From Halovibrio variabilis (GTDB lineage: Bacteria > Pseudomonadota > Gammaproteobacteria > Pseudomonadales > Halomonadaceae): a stretch of DNA of 64,000 nucleotides. Position numbers and translations under genes: made by a program. The stretch spans positions 124,001 through 188,000 of the forward strand of contig NZ_BJXV01000001.1 in NCBI RefSeq assembly GCF_007991175.1, written 5' to 3'. A model generated the notes under the pieces. That model saw only the letters and a list, made by a program, of their open reading frames with translations, was not told the DNA's origin and did no database searches. Position 1 is the stretch's first letter; each line of letters begins with the position of its first letter. Below, piece by piece: positions 1-7,505 of this stretch.

Positions 1-906
1 AATAAAGGTGCCGAGGTGCTCGACAACCTGATCGCCACCGACAATCCCGGTGGTTTCGACCCTGGCTCGCGGCTTAACTGGGCGGCGGATCTTAACCTGC
101 CGCTCATGGCGGACATCAAGCAAGTCGACGTGCTGCTGTGGCTGGGGGATGGGGCCTTTGATATGCGCAACCAGCGAACCCTGCGGGCACTAATTAAAGT
201 GCTGCGGGCCGCCGAGGTAGACTTCGCGGTGTTAGGAGCTGAAGAGCGCGACAGCGGCGACGTGGCGCGGCGCCTTGGCGATGAGGCGACGTTCCAGTCC
301 CTGGCGAAGCGCAATATTGCCACCCTGGCCCAGTATCGCTTCTTGCAGATTGTTACCTGCGACCCCCACAGCTTTCATGTGCTGGGCAATGAGTACGGCG
401 AGCTGGGGGGACATTACGAGGTACGTCACCATAGTACCTTTATCGCCGAACTGTATGACGCCGGTCGATTGACCTTTGCCCCCTGGAAAGGCGGCCGCGT
501 GACCTATCACGACCCCTGTTACCTGGGCCGCTATAACGGCGAATACGAGGCGCCGCGCAACGTGCTCAAGGCGTTGGGCATCGAGGTTAAGGAGATGGAG
601 CGCTCGGGTTCTCGCTCGCGCTGCTGCGGTGGCGGCGGTGGGGCGCCGATCACCGATATTCCCGGCAAGCAGCGGATTCCCGACATGCGCATGAATGACA
701 TTAAGGAGAGCGGCGCCGAACTCGTCGCAGTGGGCTGTCCGCAGTGCGCCGCCATGCTGGAAGGCGTGGTAGATGCCAGCGCCGAGGTACGCGATATCGC
801 CGAGCTGGCGGCCGATGCCCTGGTAGAGCGTCCCGCGGGTGATGCATCTGGCGGATCCCGTCGGCCTGCTGCAACCACGATGACTGCTGAGGAGGTGATC
901 GTATGA
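1..906 (+). CDS. dgcB: Dimethylglycine demethylation iron-sulfur protein DgcB, 5'-truncated
   Basis: The reading frame is open from base 1, so the true start lies outside the window; only about 300 C-terminal residues are visible. Two CCG-type cysteine domains typical of heterodisulfide-reductase-like Fe-S subunits are seen: a CDP motif near base 358, then a second domain with HDPCYLGR (about 508-531), a CCGGGGG run (622-642) and GCPQC (733-747). In the Pseudomonas betaine pathway DgcA/DgcB convert dimethylglycine to sarcosine, passing electrons to a dedicated ETF. The two ETF subunits that follow, with a 4-base ATGA overlap, support this over a generic glycolate or lactate oxidase Fe-S subunit, which shares the CCG domains. 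dgcA is expected immediately upstream, outside the window. Confidence 0.88.
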   Translation, partial: NKGAEVLDNLIATDNPGGFDPGSRLNWAADLNLPLMADIKQVDVLLWLGDGAFDMRNQRTLRALIKVLRAAEVDFAVLGAEERDSGDVARRLGDEATFQSLAKRNIATLAQYRFLQIVTCDPHSFHVLGNEYGELGGHYEVRHHSTFIAELYDAGRLTFAPWKGGRVTYHDPCYLGRYNGEYEAPRNVLKALGIEVKEMERSGSRSRCCGGGGGAPITDIPGKQRIPDMRMNDIKESGAELVAVGCPQCAAMLEGVVDASAEVRDIAELAADALVERPAGDASGGSRRPAATTMTAEEVIV

Positions 907-2189
907 GTGAGATTATTCGCCGCGACCCGCGCCGCGAGTGGATCGCCCGGAACCGTCTGCATCCTGAGTACGCCAATGTGCTTGCCGACATGGGCGGCGG
1001 CGGCGGCGGAGCGGTCAGCGAATGGCAGGGCCCTAACGGCGCGGTGCGCAAGAACCCTCGCGCCATCGGTTTTATCGGCCCCAATGGCGTCAAACGGATT
1101 GACCGCAGTGGCCTGCAGCAAGGGGGGCAGTCCGCCGCGACAACGACGGCGGCTCGCGATAGCCGCCGCATGGTGACGATTGATCAACCCGCCTTCCTGG
1201 TGGCCGTGGTGCCGGACATGACCGGTGGGCGTCTCTCCACTCATGACAAGGATCTGCTGGGGCTGGCCCGGCGGTTGGCGGATGCCGATGCCGAGCGTCC
1301 CGGCGCCGTGGTGGCGATTCTGTTTGGTGAGCATAAAGAAGCGGCGCTGGGCGAAGCCGGGATTGATCAGGTCGTGCATCTGGACGATAACAGCTACGCG
1401 GGTTTTGCCCCCGAAGCGTGTCTGGCGGCCTTGAGCGGCGTAGAGCGGGAGATGGCACCGCGCTTCTGGCTACTGCCTGACTCCCCGCTGGGGGGAAGCG
1501 AGCTGGGCCGACGGCTGGCTGTGCGGTTGGGTGAGCGCCCGGCGACCCAGGTCTGGCAGGTTGAGGCGGATGCGCATAGTGAAACCAGCTGGCGTTGTAC
1601 GGCACGCGGTGCCGCGGGCTCGGTCGATATTACGCGCCACCTGCCACGCGTGGTGCTGGCACTGGCGGAGTGCGCCGAGCCAGTCAGTGAGACGCGCCAT
1701 GCCGCCCAGCCTGTCGCGCTGCCCCAGCCGCTGCCCGACGTGCTTGGTCGCCTCAAGGACATGGGGGAAGTCGCCGTCGATCCGGCCAGTGTGTCGCTCG
1801 CCGAGGCGGAATTTATATTATCAGCGGGTAATGGCGTTAAGGACTGGGAGGGCTATCACCGTGCCGCTCAGGTGCTCGGTGCGGCCAAGGGGGCATCGCG
1901 TGTCGCGGTGGATGATGGCTTTATGGCCCGCGATCGTCAGGTAGGCGCATCTGGGACCTGGGTTTCCGCGCGTGTTTACGTGGCGGTGGGAATCTCCGGC
2001 GCTATACAGCACCTTCAAGGTATTCAGAGCTGCGATAAAGTCGTCACCATCAACCTGGATGAGCGATGCGATATGGTCAAACGCGCCGACCTTGCCGTCA
2101 TCGGCGATGCCGGTGAGATTCTCGCCGCGCTGGTAGCACGCGTCGAGCGTTATCGAGAACAGCAGCAGGAGAATCGCGATGCCGCGTAA
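903..2189 (+). CDS. etfA: Electron transfer flavoprotein alpha subunit, DgcAB-associated
   Basis: This 428-residue protein has the FAD-binding C-terminal domain of ETF alpha: a segment ending VYVAVGISGAIQH, followed by a short stretch with CDKVVTINLD and an aspartate-rich ending. It is longer than housekeeping ETF alpha (about 310 residues) because of an N-terminal extension of about 100 residues starting MSEIIRRDPRREWI and containing a glycine run. Its start overlaps the dgcB stop by 4 bases and its end overlaps the ETF beta start by 11 bases, implying translational coupling. Inference: it accepts electrons from the dimethylglycine dehydrogenase and passes them to the quinone pool via ETF-quinone oxidoreductase. 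The symbol is given at family level; this is a dedicated paralogue, not the general ETF. Confidence 0.85.
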   Translation: MSEIIRRDPRREWIARNRLHPEYANVLADMGGGGGGAVSEWQGPNGAVRKNPRAIGFIGPNGVKRIDRSGLQQGGQSAATTTAARDSRRMVTIDQPAFLVAVVPDMTGGRLSTHDKDLLGLARRLADADAERPGAVVAILFGEHKEAALGEAGIDQVVHLDDNSYAGFAPEACLAALSGVEREMAPRFWLLPDSPLGGSELGRRLAVRLGERPATQVWQVEADAHSETSWRCTARGAAGSVDITRHLPRVVLALAECAEPVSETRHAAQPVALPQPLPDVLGRLKDMGEVAVDPASVSLAEAEFILSAGNGVKDWEGYHRAAQVLGAAKGASRVAVDDGFMARDRQVGASGTWVSARVYVAVGISGAIQHLQGIQSCDKVVTINLDERCDMVKRADLAVIGDAGEILAALVARVERYREQQQENRDAA

Positions 2190-2988
2190 CGTCAAGTCAT
2201 TGAATGGCGCTGGGTTCAGCGTTTCTGTTCTGGTGTCGGTAGGGCGTCATCCACTGACCGCGCGCGCGCGGCGTGCCGACCATGATGCCCGGGCGGTGGA
2301 AATGGCGTTGTCTTTGAATGACGCCAGCGTTCAACTTATTCATGCAGGCGACAATGATACCGCCAGCGAGGAAGCCCTGCGTGGTTACCTTGGGATGGGG
2401 GTTAGCGGGGTCAAACGTATTGAGCAGGCCTCGAACGCGGATGTCGTGCCTGCCTTAACCAACATACTGCGCTTCGCGGCGCCGCAACTGGTGCTGACGG
2501 GAACTCGCGCCGAGACGGGGGAGGGCTCGGGCCTGGTACCGTATCTGCTGGCCGAGTCGCTGGGATGGACAGTGGTCAGTGGCCTAGCCGAAATCGAAAG
2601 CATCGAGCAGGGTGTCGCCACGGTGCTGCAGGCCCTGCCGCGCGGTAAACGCCGTCGCTTGCAGGTGCGTCTGCCGGCCATCGCCACGGTGGATAGCAGC
2701 GCGCCAGCCGCTCGCCAGAGCGCGTTCGGCCCGGCGCGACGCGGTGAGTTGACTGATTGTGCCTACGCCAGTGTGATTGACGAACTGCAAACCCAGTGGC
2801 ACATACAGCCAGCACGTAAGCGGCCCAAACGACTCAAGATCGTCAAGTCAGCCTCGGCCCGTGACCGCTTCAAGGCCGCTGCCGCCAAGGCCGATAGTGG
2901 CGGTGGGCAACTGCTTAGCGATGTGACACCCGAGCAGGGCGCCGAGGCGATTTTTACGCTACTCAAGGAAGAAGGCGTATTGCGCTGA
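2179..2988 (+). CDS. etfB: Electron transfer flavoprotein beta subunit, DgcAB-associated
   Basis: This 269-residue protein has the ETF beta layout: an adenine-nucleotide alpha-hydrolase-like fold with NDASVQLIHAGDND near the N terminus and a segment (LTGTRAETGEGSGLVPYLLAESLGW, residues about 113-137) that corresponds to the AMP-binding region of the family. The C-terminal half carries an extra basic stretch (RKRPKRLKIVK). The ATG at 2179 lies inside the end of the alpha subunit gene, so the two are likely co-translated. It is the last gene of the dgc cluster visible here; a GC-rich hairpin follows at 3038. The role as partner of the alpha subunit is inferred from adjacency and fold. Confidence 0.85.
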   Translation: MPRNVKSLNGAGFSVSVLVSVGRHPLTARARRADHDARAVEMALSLNDASVQLIHAGDNDTASEEALRGYLGMGVSGVKRIEQASNADVVPALTNILRFAAPQLVLTGTRAETGEGSGLVPYLLAESLGWTVVSGLAEIESIEQGVATVLQALPRGKRRRLQVRLPAIATVDSSAPAARQSAFGPARRGELTDCAYASVIDELQTQWHIQPARKRPKRLKIVKSASARDRFKAAAAKADSGGGQLLSDVTPEQGAEAIFTLLKEEGVLR

Positions 2989-3037
2989 AGTCGCTTGCTC
3001 CTCAGGCCTTTAACTATCGTACCAGAACCACCGTACC

Positions 3038-3062
3038 AGCCCGTCTTCCCGGCGGGCTTTCT
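3038..3062 (+). terminator. Likely intrinsic terminator after the dgc-ETF operon
   Basis: A 6-bp stem (AGCCCG at 3038-3043 with CGGGCT at 3053-3058), a 9-base loop and a short TTTCT tail lie 50 bases after the ETF beta stop. The T tract is short, so termination strength is uncertain. The next gene is convergent. Confidence 0.55.
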
Positions 3063-3101
3063 GAGGGCTTTCTGATAGGTGGTGGGTCACGGCTTTATTG
3101 G

Positions 3102-3989
3102 CTATTTGCCGACAAACCCCGGATAAAGCTGAAGACGCTGCCTTTCAAGGCGCAGGCCTATCCAGGCATGCAGTACCAACACCAGGATAACCACGCCGCC
3201 GCCGAACAGTGTCGAGGCCGTGGGTGTCTCGCCCAGTAACCACCATACCCACAGCGTTCCCAGCGCGGTTTCGACCAGATAAAACAGCGCCACCTCTGTC
3301 GATGGCAAATAGCGGGTGGCGCTATTGATCAGCACGGTGGCCAAGGGCATCTGCACCAGGCCCATAAGTGCTAGTACGCCATAGCGCTGGGCATCAAGCG
3401 AGAGTGGTGACGCCATGGGCAGGGTCATCGCCGCCGAGAGTAGCCCGCCGCCGGCAATCACCGTCATGGGGTCAATCGCTGGATAGCGGCGCAGCAGGGT
3501 CAGGTTGCCGCCGATGGCCGTCGCAGCCGCCAAGGCGTAAAGGTTGCCTGCCAGCATCCCCATGGCCCCCTCGCCCATGAACACCAGGCCCATGCCCAGC
3601 ATGCAGACGGCAATGGCCACCAGCGTTCGCAGTGCGACTTTTTCGCCCAGGAAAACCCGCGAAAAAAACGCGGCAAACAGTGGCGCGGTGCTCAGGATCA
3701 CCACCACATTGGCCACCTTGGCATTCATGACCGCCAGCACAAACAGACTGGAGATCAGGCCCAGCAGCAGGGCCGAGGCCAGGGAGGAAAAGGGGTTGAT
3801 TCTAAGCGTCGTCAGCCGCTTGCCCGCCAAGCACAGCAGCCCCAGTACGCAGAACATTAATAAACCGCGCCAGAAGACGATGGTCCAGCCATCGGTATCG
3901 GCCAGGCGTATCAACAGACCGTCGAAGCTGAGAAACACCACGCCCAGAACCACAATAAGTAGGCCGCGCTGGTAAGAGCTTAGCTGCAT
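3102..3989 (-). CDS. EamA/DMT-family transporter
   Basis: This 295-residue protein has about ten hydrophobic helices arranged as two EamA repeats. Typical features are a GVVFLSFDGLLIRLAD segment in the first helices and LGTLWVWWLLGETP near the last pair, matching the conserved W-x-x-x-GE position of drug/metabolite exporters. The start at 3989 has GGGGATAAG upstream at good spacing. It sits alone between the convergent dgc-ETF operon and divergent fdhA. The substrate cannot be told from sequence; members export amino acids, metabolites or drugs. A link to betaine catabolism is possible only by position. Confidence 0.85.
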   Translation of the reverse strand: MQLSSYQRGLLIVVLGVVFLSFDGLLIRLADTDGWTIVFWRGLLMFCVLGLLCLAGKRLTTLRINPFSSLASALLLGLISSLFVLAVMNAKVANVVVILSTAPLFAAFFSRVFLGEKVALRTLVAIAVCMLGMGLVFMGEGAMGMLAGNLYALAAATAIGGNLTLLRRYPAIDPMTVIAGGGLLSAAMTLPMASPLSLDAQRYGVLALMGLVQMPLATVLINSATRYLPSTEVALFYLVETALGTLWVWWLLGETPTASTLFGGGVVILVLVLHAWIGLRLERQRLQLYPGFVGK

Positions 3990-4348
3990 GGTCTTATCCC
4001 CTGGTGAGCAAAAAAACTAACCGCTCGCCGGGTAGGCGGGCAGTTGAAGCGCGCTGAAGCCGTTACTTGCTCCACTGTATAGCCGCACGCTGACAATTAC
4101 GACGCCAAGCGCGGCCCAGAACATCCGCTACACCTTGGCGCATGGATCTTGCCTTCGACGCACCGAATTGTTGGCCTTGTTTAAGCACAAGAATGTTGTG
4201 AAAGCGACCTGTATCTATTTGTCTTGGCTCGGGTGTCTTGAATAGATATGTGAGTGCCTTTGTGGAGCAAGTCTGGCGATGTGGAGGGAATAGGCTAAAA
4301 AACGCAGTCCACCCTATCGAACAGAACAATAAACCACAGGAGCCAGCC
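3990..4348. promoter_or_regulatory. Divergent intergenic region between the EamA gene and fdhA
   Basis: This gap of about 360 bases separates divergent genes and must hold both promoters. A 99-codon minus-strand frame (4063-4362) has no supporting ribosome site and an atypical composition, so I do not call it a gene. I could not identify a confident -35/-10 pair or operator by eye. Confidence 0.4.
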
Positions 4349-5539
4349 ATGAATGCAGCCAACCGCGGAGTTGTCTATAAGGGGCCGGGTGAGGTCGCCG
4401 TAGAGTCCATCGCTTATCCTGAGCTCGCCCTCGGCAATCGCAAATGCGAGCACGGCGTGATTCTCAAAGTCGTCACCACCAATATCTGTGGCAGCGACCA
4501 GCATATGGTACGCGGCCGCACCACCGCGCAACCGGGCCTGGTGCTCGGCCACGAAATCACCGGCTTGGTGATTGAAACTGGCCGCGACGTCGAGTTTGTC
4601 AAGCCGGGCGACTTGGTCTCGGTGCCGTTCAATATTGCCTGTGGCCGCTGCCGCAACTGCAAGGAAGGCCGCACCGGTATCTGTCTCAACGTCAATCCAT
4701 CCCGCCCTGGCGCCGCCTATGGCTATGTGGATATGGGCGGCTGGGTCGGCGGCCAGACCGAATACGTGATGGTTCCCTATGCAGACTTTAACCTGCTGAA
4801 GTTCCCGGACGCCGATCAGGCCATGGAGAAGATCAAGGATCTGACCATGCTCTCCGATATCTTCCCTACCGGTTTCCACGGCTGCGTGACCGCCGGGGTC
4901 GGCCCGGGCAGCACCGTCTATATTGCCGGTGCTGGCCCCGTGGGGCTGGCGGCTGCGGTTTCTGCGCAGTTACTGGGCGCGGCCTGCGTGATCGTCGGCG
5001 ATATGATCGAAGAGCGTCTGGCCCAGGCCCGCAGCTTTGGCTGCGAGACCATCGACCTGACCCAGGACGGCGACATGGCCGACAAGATCGAGGTGATTCT
5101 CGGCGAGCGTGAGGTCGATGCCTTTGTCGATTGCGTTGGTTTTGAGGCCCACGCCTGTGGCTGCAATCACGGCAAAGAAGCGCCTGCGACAGTGCTCAAC
5201 TCGGCGATGTCGCTGACCCGCGCGGGTGGCCAGATCGGCATTCCAGGCCTATACGTGACCGAAGATCCCGGCGCGGAAGACGAGGCTGCCCAGCAGGGCG
5301 CCCTGAGCATGCGCTTTGGTCTCGGCTGGGCCAAGTCTCACAGTTTCCATACTGGGCAGTGCCCGGTGATGCAGTACCATCGCCCGCTGATGCAGGCTAT
5401 CCTGTTCGGCAAGGTCAATATTGCTGATGCAGTCAATGTCCAGATGATTAGCCTGGATCAGGCGCCCCAGGGCTATGCCGACTTCGATGGCGGTGCGGCC
5501 AAGAAATTCGTCATTGATCCCCACGGCAGCGTGACCTAA
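4349..5539 (+). CDS. fdhA: Glutathione-independent formaldehyde dehydrogenase
   Basis: This is a zinc-dependent medium-chain dehydrogenase of 396 residues, close to the roughly 399 of Pseudomonas FdhA. The frame is open further upstream, but the ATG at 4349 is preceded by CAGGAG and begins MNAANRGVVYKGPG as in the family. It shows the catalytic zinc region (NICGSDQHMV, then GHEITG), structural-zinc cysteines (CGRCRNCKEGRTGIC) and the NAD-binding glycine motif (GAGPVGLAAA). It oxidises formaldehyde to formate with NAD. Formaldehyde is released by betaine, dimethylglycine and sarcosine demethylation encoded around it; in Pseudomonas fdhA also lies in this cluster, downstream of purU. Formate dehydrogenase genes follow. 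Confidence is high from sequence and context. Confidence 0.95.
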   Translation: MNAANRGVVYKGPGEVAVESIAYPELALGNRKCEHGVILKVVTTNICGSDQHMVRGRTTAQPGLVLGHEITGLVIETGRDVEFVKPGDLVSVPFNIACGRCRNCKEGRTGICLNVNPSRPGAAYGYVDMGGWVGGQTEYVMVPYADFNLLKFPDADQAMEKIKDLTMLSDIFPTGFHGCVTAGVGPGSTVYIAGAGPVGLAAAVSAQLLGAACVIVGDMIEERLAQARSFGCETIDLTQDGDMADKIEVILGEREVDAFVDCVGFEAHACGCNHGKEAPATVLNSAMSLTRAGGQIGIPGLYVTEDPGAEDEAAQQGALSMRFGLGWAKSHSFHTGQCPVMQYHRPLMQAILFGKVNIADAVNVQMISLDQAPQGYADFDGGAAKKFVIDPHGSVT

Positions 5540-5540
5540 G

Positions 5541-5588
5541 CACTTATTAACTCAGCCACTTATTAACTCAGCCACTTAGTAACTCAGC
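5541..5588. repeat. Three tandem copies of a 16-bp repeat directly after fdhA
   Basis: CACTTATTAACTCAGC is present at 5541-5556 and 5557-5572, and again at 5573-5588 with one change (CACTTAGTAACTCAGC). The array begins one base after the fdhA stop codon and contains in-frame TAA triplets. No function is evident. Confidence 0.9.
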
Positions 5589-5647
5589 AACACTGAGAAA
5601 CAGCGCTAACGCCTGCTTGACGGTGGGATAGTAAGAGAGACAGTACA

Positions 5648-5683
5648 AGAGATAGTCCTAGAGATAGTCCTAGAGATAGTTTG
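5648..5683. repeat. Tandem 12-bp repeat, about three copies
   Basis: AGAGATAGTCCT occurs at 5648-5659 and 5660-5671, followed by a diverged copy AGAGATAGTTTG at 5672-5683. It lies between the 16-bp repeat array and the fdhA terminator, so both arrays are probably transcribed as the fdhA 3' untranslated region. Confidence 0.85.
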
Positions 5684-5700
5684 AGACAGCACGACCCTAG

Positions 5701-5727
5701 ACGGCGCCCCGCGGGGTGCCGTTTTTG
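5701..5727 (+). terminator. Intrinsic terminator downstream of fdhA
   Basis: ACGGCGCCCC (5701-5710) pairs with GGGGTGCCGT (5713-5722) with one G-T wobble, leaving a tight CG-rich loop, and is followed by a TTTTTG tail. It separates fdhA from the formate dehydrogenase genes, which therefore need their own promoter in a space of about 40 bases or depend on read-through. Confidence 0.8.
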
Positions 5728-5769
5728 TTCATTCGGCATAAAGCTGATCAAGATAATAATGAGTAACCC

Positions 5770-7494
5770 ATGACCGTCCAGACCGTGATCCCCAAGCGCC
5801 GCTTCCGCGGCAAGCCCCGCGGCCGTGAACTCGACCCCCATCTTCTTGAGGCGTTGCGTGAGCTGCTGGGTGACGAACGCCAGGACGCCACGCTGCGCCG
5901 CCGCGACCTACTGATTGAACACCTGCATGTTATTCAGGATACCCGTGGCCATCTGCTGCTGGCGGACCTGCGTGCCCTGGCGGCCTACATGAACCTGCCC
6001 ATGGCCGCGGTTTACGAGACCGCCACCTTCTACGCTCACTTCGATGTCATTCACGACGACCAGCTGCCGCCGCCGGCACCGGCAGTGACCATCCGCATTT
6101 GCGACTCCCTAACCTGCCAGTTGGCCGGTGCCGAGGCGCTTAAAGCGCAGCTGGAAGCGAGCGTGGATATCGAACAGGTGCGGGTGCTGCGAGCCCCCTG
6201 CATGGGCCGCTGCGACACGGCGCCGGTGGCTGAGGTAGGGCATTATCATGTGCTGTTCGCTACTCAAGAGCGCATTGAATCTGTCGTCCAAAACGGGCAT
6301 TTTCACCCCGCTACCGTCGACTGGCAGCGACTGGACGGCTACCGCCACGAGGGCGGTTTCGCGCTGCTCCAGGCCTGCCACAACGGCGAGGTCACGGTGG
6401 AAGCGCTCATGGAGGCGATGCAGCAGGCCAATCTGCGCGGTTTGGGCGGCGCGGGCTTTCCCACCTTCAAAAAATGGTATTTCGTGCGCCAGGAGGCCGG
6501 CCCCCGTTACTGCGCTATCAATGCCGACGAGGGCGAGCCCGGTACTTTCAAGGATCGCTATTACCTGGAAAATTCGCCGCACCAGTTTCTTGAAGGTGCC
6601 TTGGTCAGCGCTTGGGCGGTAGAGGCCGAGGCGCTGTATATCTATCTGCGCGATGAGTACCCGGCGTTACATGGCGTACTGCGCGAGGCCATTGGCGAAC
6701 TGGAGGCTGCCGGCCTGGTGGCGCCGGGTTACATCGTGCTGCGGCGCGGCGCGGGCGCCTATATCTGTGGCGAAGAGTCGGCGATGATCGAATCTTTGGA
6801 AGGCAAGCCGGGCAAACCCCGCCATCGCCCGCCGTTTGTGGCCCAGAAAGGACTCTTTGATCAGCCGACGCTGGTCAATAACGTCGAGACCGTCTACTGG
6901 ATTCCCATGATCTGGCAGCGCGGCGCTGAGGCTTTCTCCAGCCAGGGTCGCCAAGGCCGCGTAGGGTTACGCAGTTTCTCGGTCTCGGGTCGGGTCAAGC
7001 AGCCCGGTGTGTATTTGGCGCCCGCGGGGATAACACTACAGGAATTAATTGACGAGTATTGCGACGGCATGGCCGACGGCCACCGCTTGGCGGCCTACCT
7101 GCCCGGCGGCGCCTCCGGCGGCATTCTGCCTGCTGCCAAGGCCGATATCCCCCTCGATTTCGATACCCTTCAGGAGCACGGCTGCTTTATCGGCTCCGCC
7201 GCGGTGATCGTGCTTTCCGATCAGGATGATCTGCGCGGCGTCGCGACCAACCTGCTGGCCTTTTTTGCCGATGAGTCCTGTGGTCAATGCACGCCCTGCC
7301 GGGTGGGCACGGAAAAAATGCTCACACTGCTCGAGCGCAGTGAGTGGGACGCTGGGCTGATGACACAGCTCTCCCAGGTGATGATCGACGCCTCCATTTG
7401 TGGGCTTGGCCAAGCGGCACCTAACCCGGTGCTCGGGCTGCTCAAGGATTTCCGCGGCGAACTGGCCGCCCAGAATGTCATCGTCAAGGGGTAA
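5770..7494 (+). CDS. NAD-dependent formate dehydrogenase beta subunit (NuoE-NuoF fusion)
   Basis: This 574-residue protein fuses two complex-I-like modules. Residues about 25-180 are a NuoE-like [2Fe-2S] thioredoxin-fold domain with cysteines in CDSLTCQ and APCMGRCDTAP. The rest is NuoF-like: an NADH/FMN-binding region (GLRGLGGAGFPTFKKW, then INADEGEPGTFKDR, GAGAYICGEESAM), a SLBB segment, and a C-terminal [4Fe-4S] motif (ESCGQCTPCRVGTEKM). This is the diaphorase subunit of soluble NAD-linked formate dehydrogenases of the Methylobacterium FDH1 type, which also has a NuoE-NuoF fusion. The catalytic subunit starts 5-11 bases downstream. An alternative role as a hydrogenase diaphorase is excluded by that neighbour. 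Confidence 0.92.
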   Translation: MTVQTVIPKRRFRGKPRGRELDPHLLEALRELLGDERQDATLRRRDLLIEHLHVIQDTRGHLLLADLRALAAYMNLPMAAVYETATFYAHFDVIHDDQLPPPAPAVTIRICDSLTCQLAGAEALKAQLEASVDIEQVRVLRAPCMGRCDTAPVAEVGHYHVLFATQERIESVVQNGHFHPATVDWQRLDGYRHEGGFALLQACHNGEVTVEALMEAMQQANLRGLGGAGFPTFKKWYFVRQEAGPRYCAINADEGEPGTFKDRYYLENSPHQFLEGALVSAWAVEAEALYIYLRDEYPALHGVLREAIGELEAAGLVAPGYIVLRRGAGAYICGEESAMIESLEGKPGKPRHRPPFVAQKGLFDQPTLVNNVETVYWIPMIWQRGAEAFSSQGRQGRVGLRSFSVSGRVKQPGVYLAPAGITLQELIDEYCDGMADGHRLAAYLPGGASGGILPAAKADIPLDFDTLQEHGCFIGSAAVIVLSDQDDLRGVATNLLAFFADESCGQCTPCRVGTEKMLTLLERSEWDAGLMTQLSQVMIDASICGLGQAAPNPVLGLLKDFRGELAAQNVIVKG

Positions 7495-7505
7495 GGGAGA
7501 TGAAC

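Noticed and set aside
531..1379. Long minus-strand frame opposite the dgcB/ETF alpha genes
   Set aside because: It overlaps two well-supported plus-strand genes, is low in recognisable sequence, and is rich in His/Pro/Arg as expected of antisense frames in GC-rich DNA.
4063..4362. 99-codon minus-strand frame in the EamA-fdhA gap
   Set aside because: No ribosome site, no family, and it overlaps the fdhA start region; treated as chance.
5541..5683. Possible CRISPR array
   Set aside because: The repeats are directly tandem with no spacers, and units of 12 and 16 bp are too short; no cas genes are present.
7500..7505. ATG at 7500 as the formate dehydrogenase alpha start
   Set aside because: The ribosome site AGGGAG would directly abut this codon; the ATG at 7506 has proper spacing. 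The difference is two residues.
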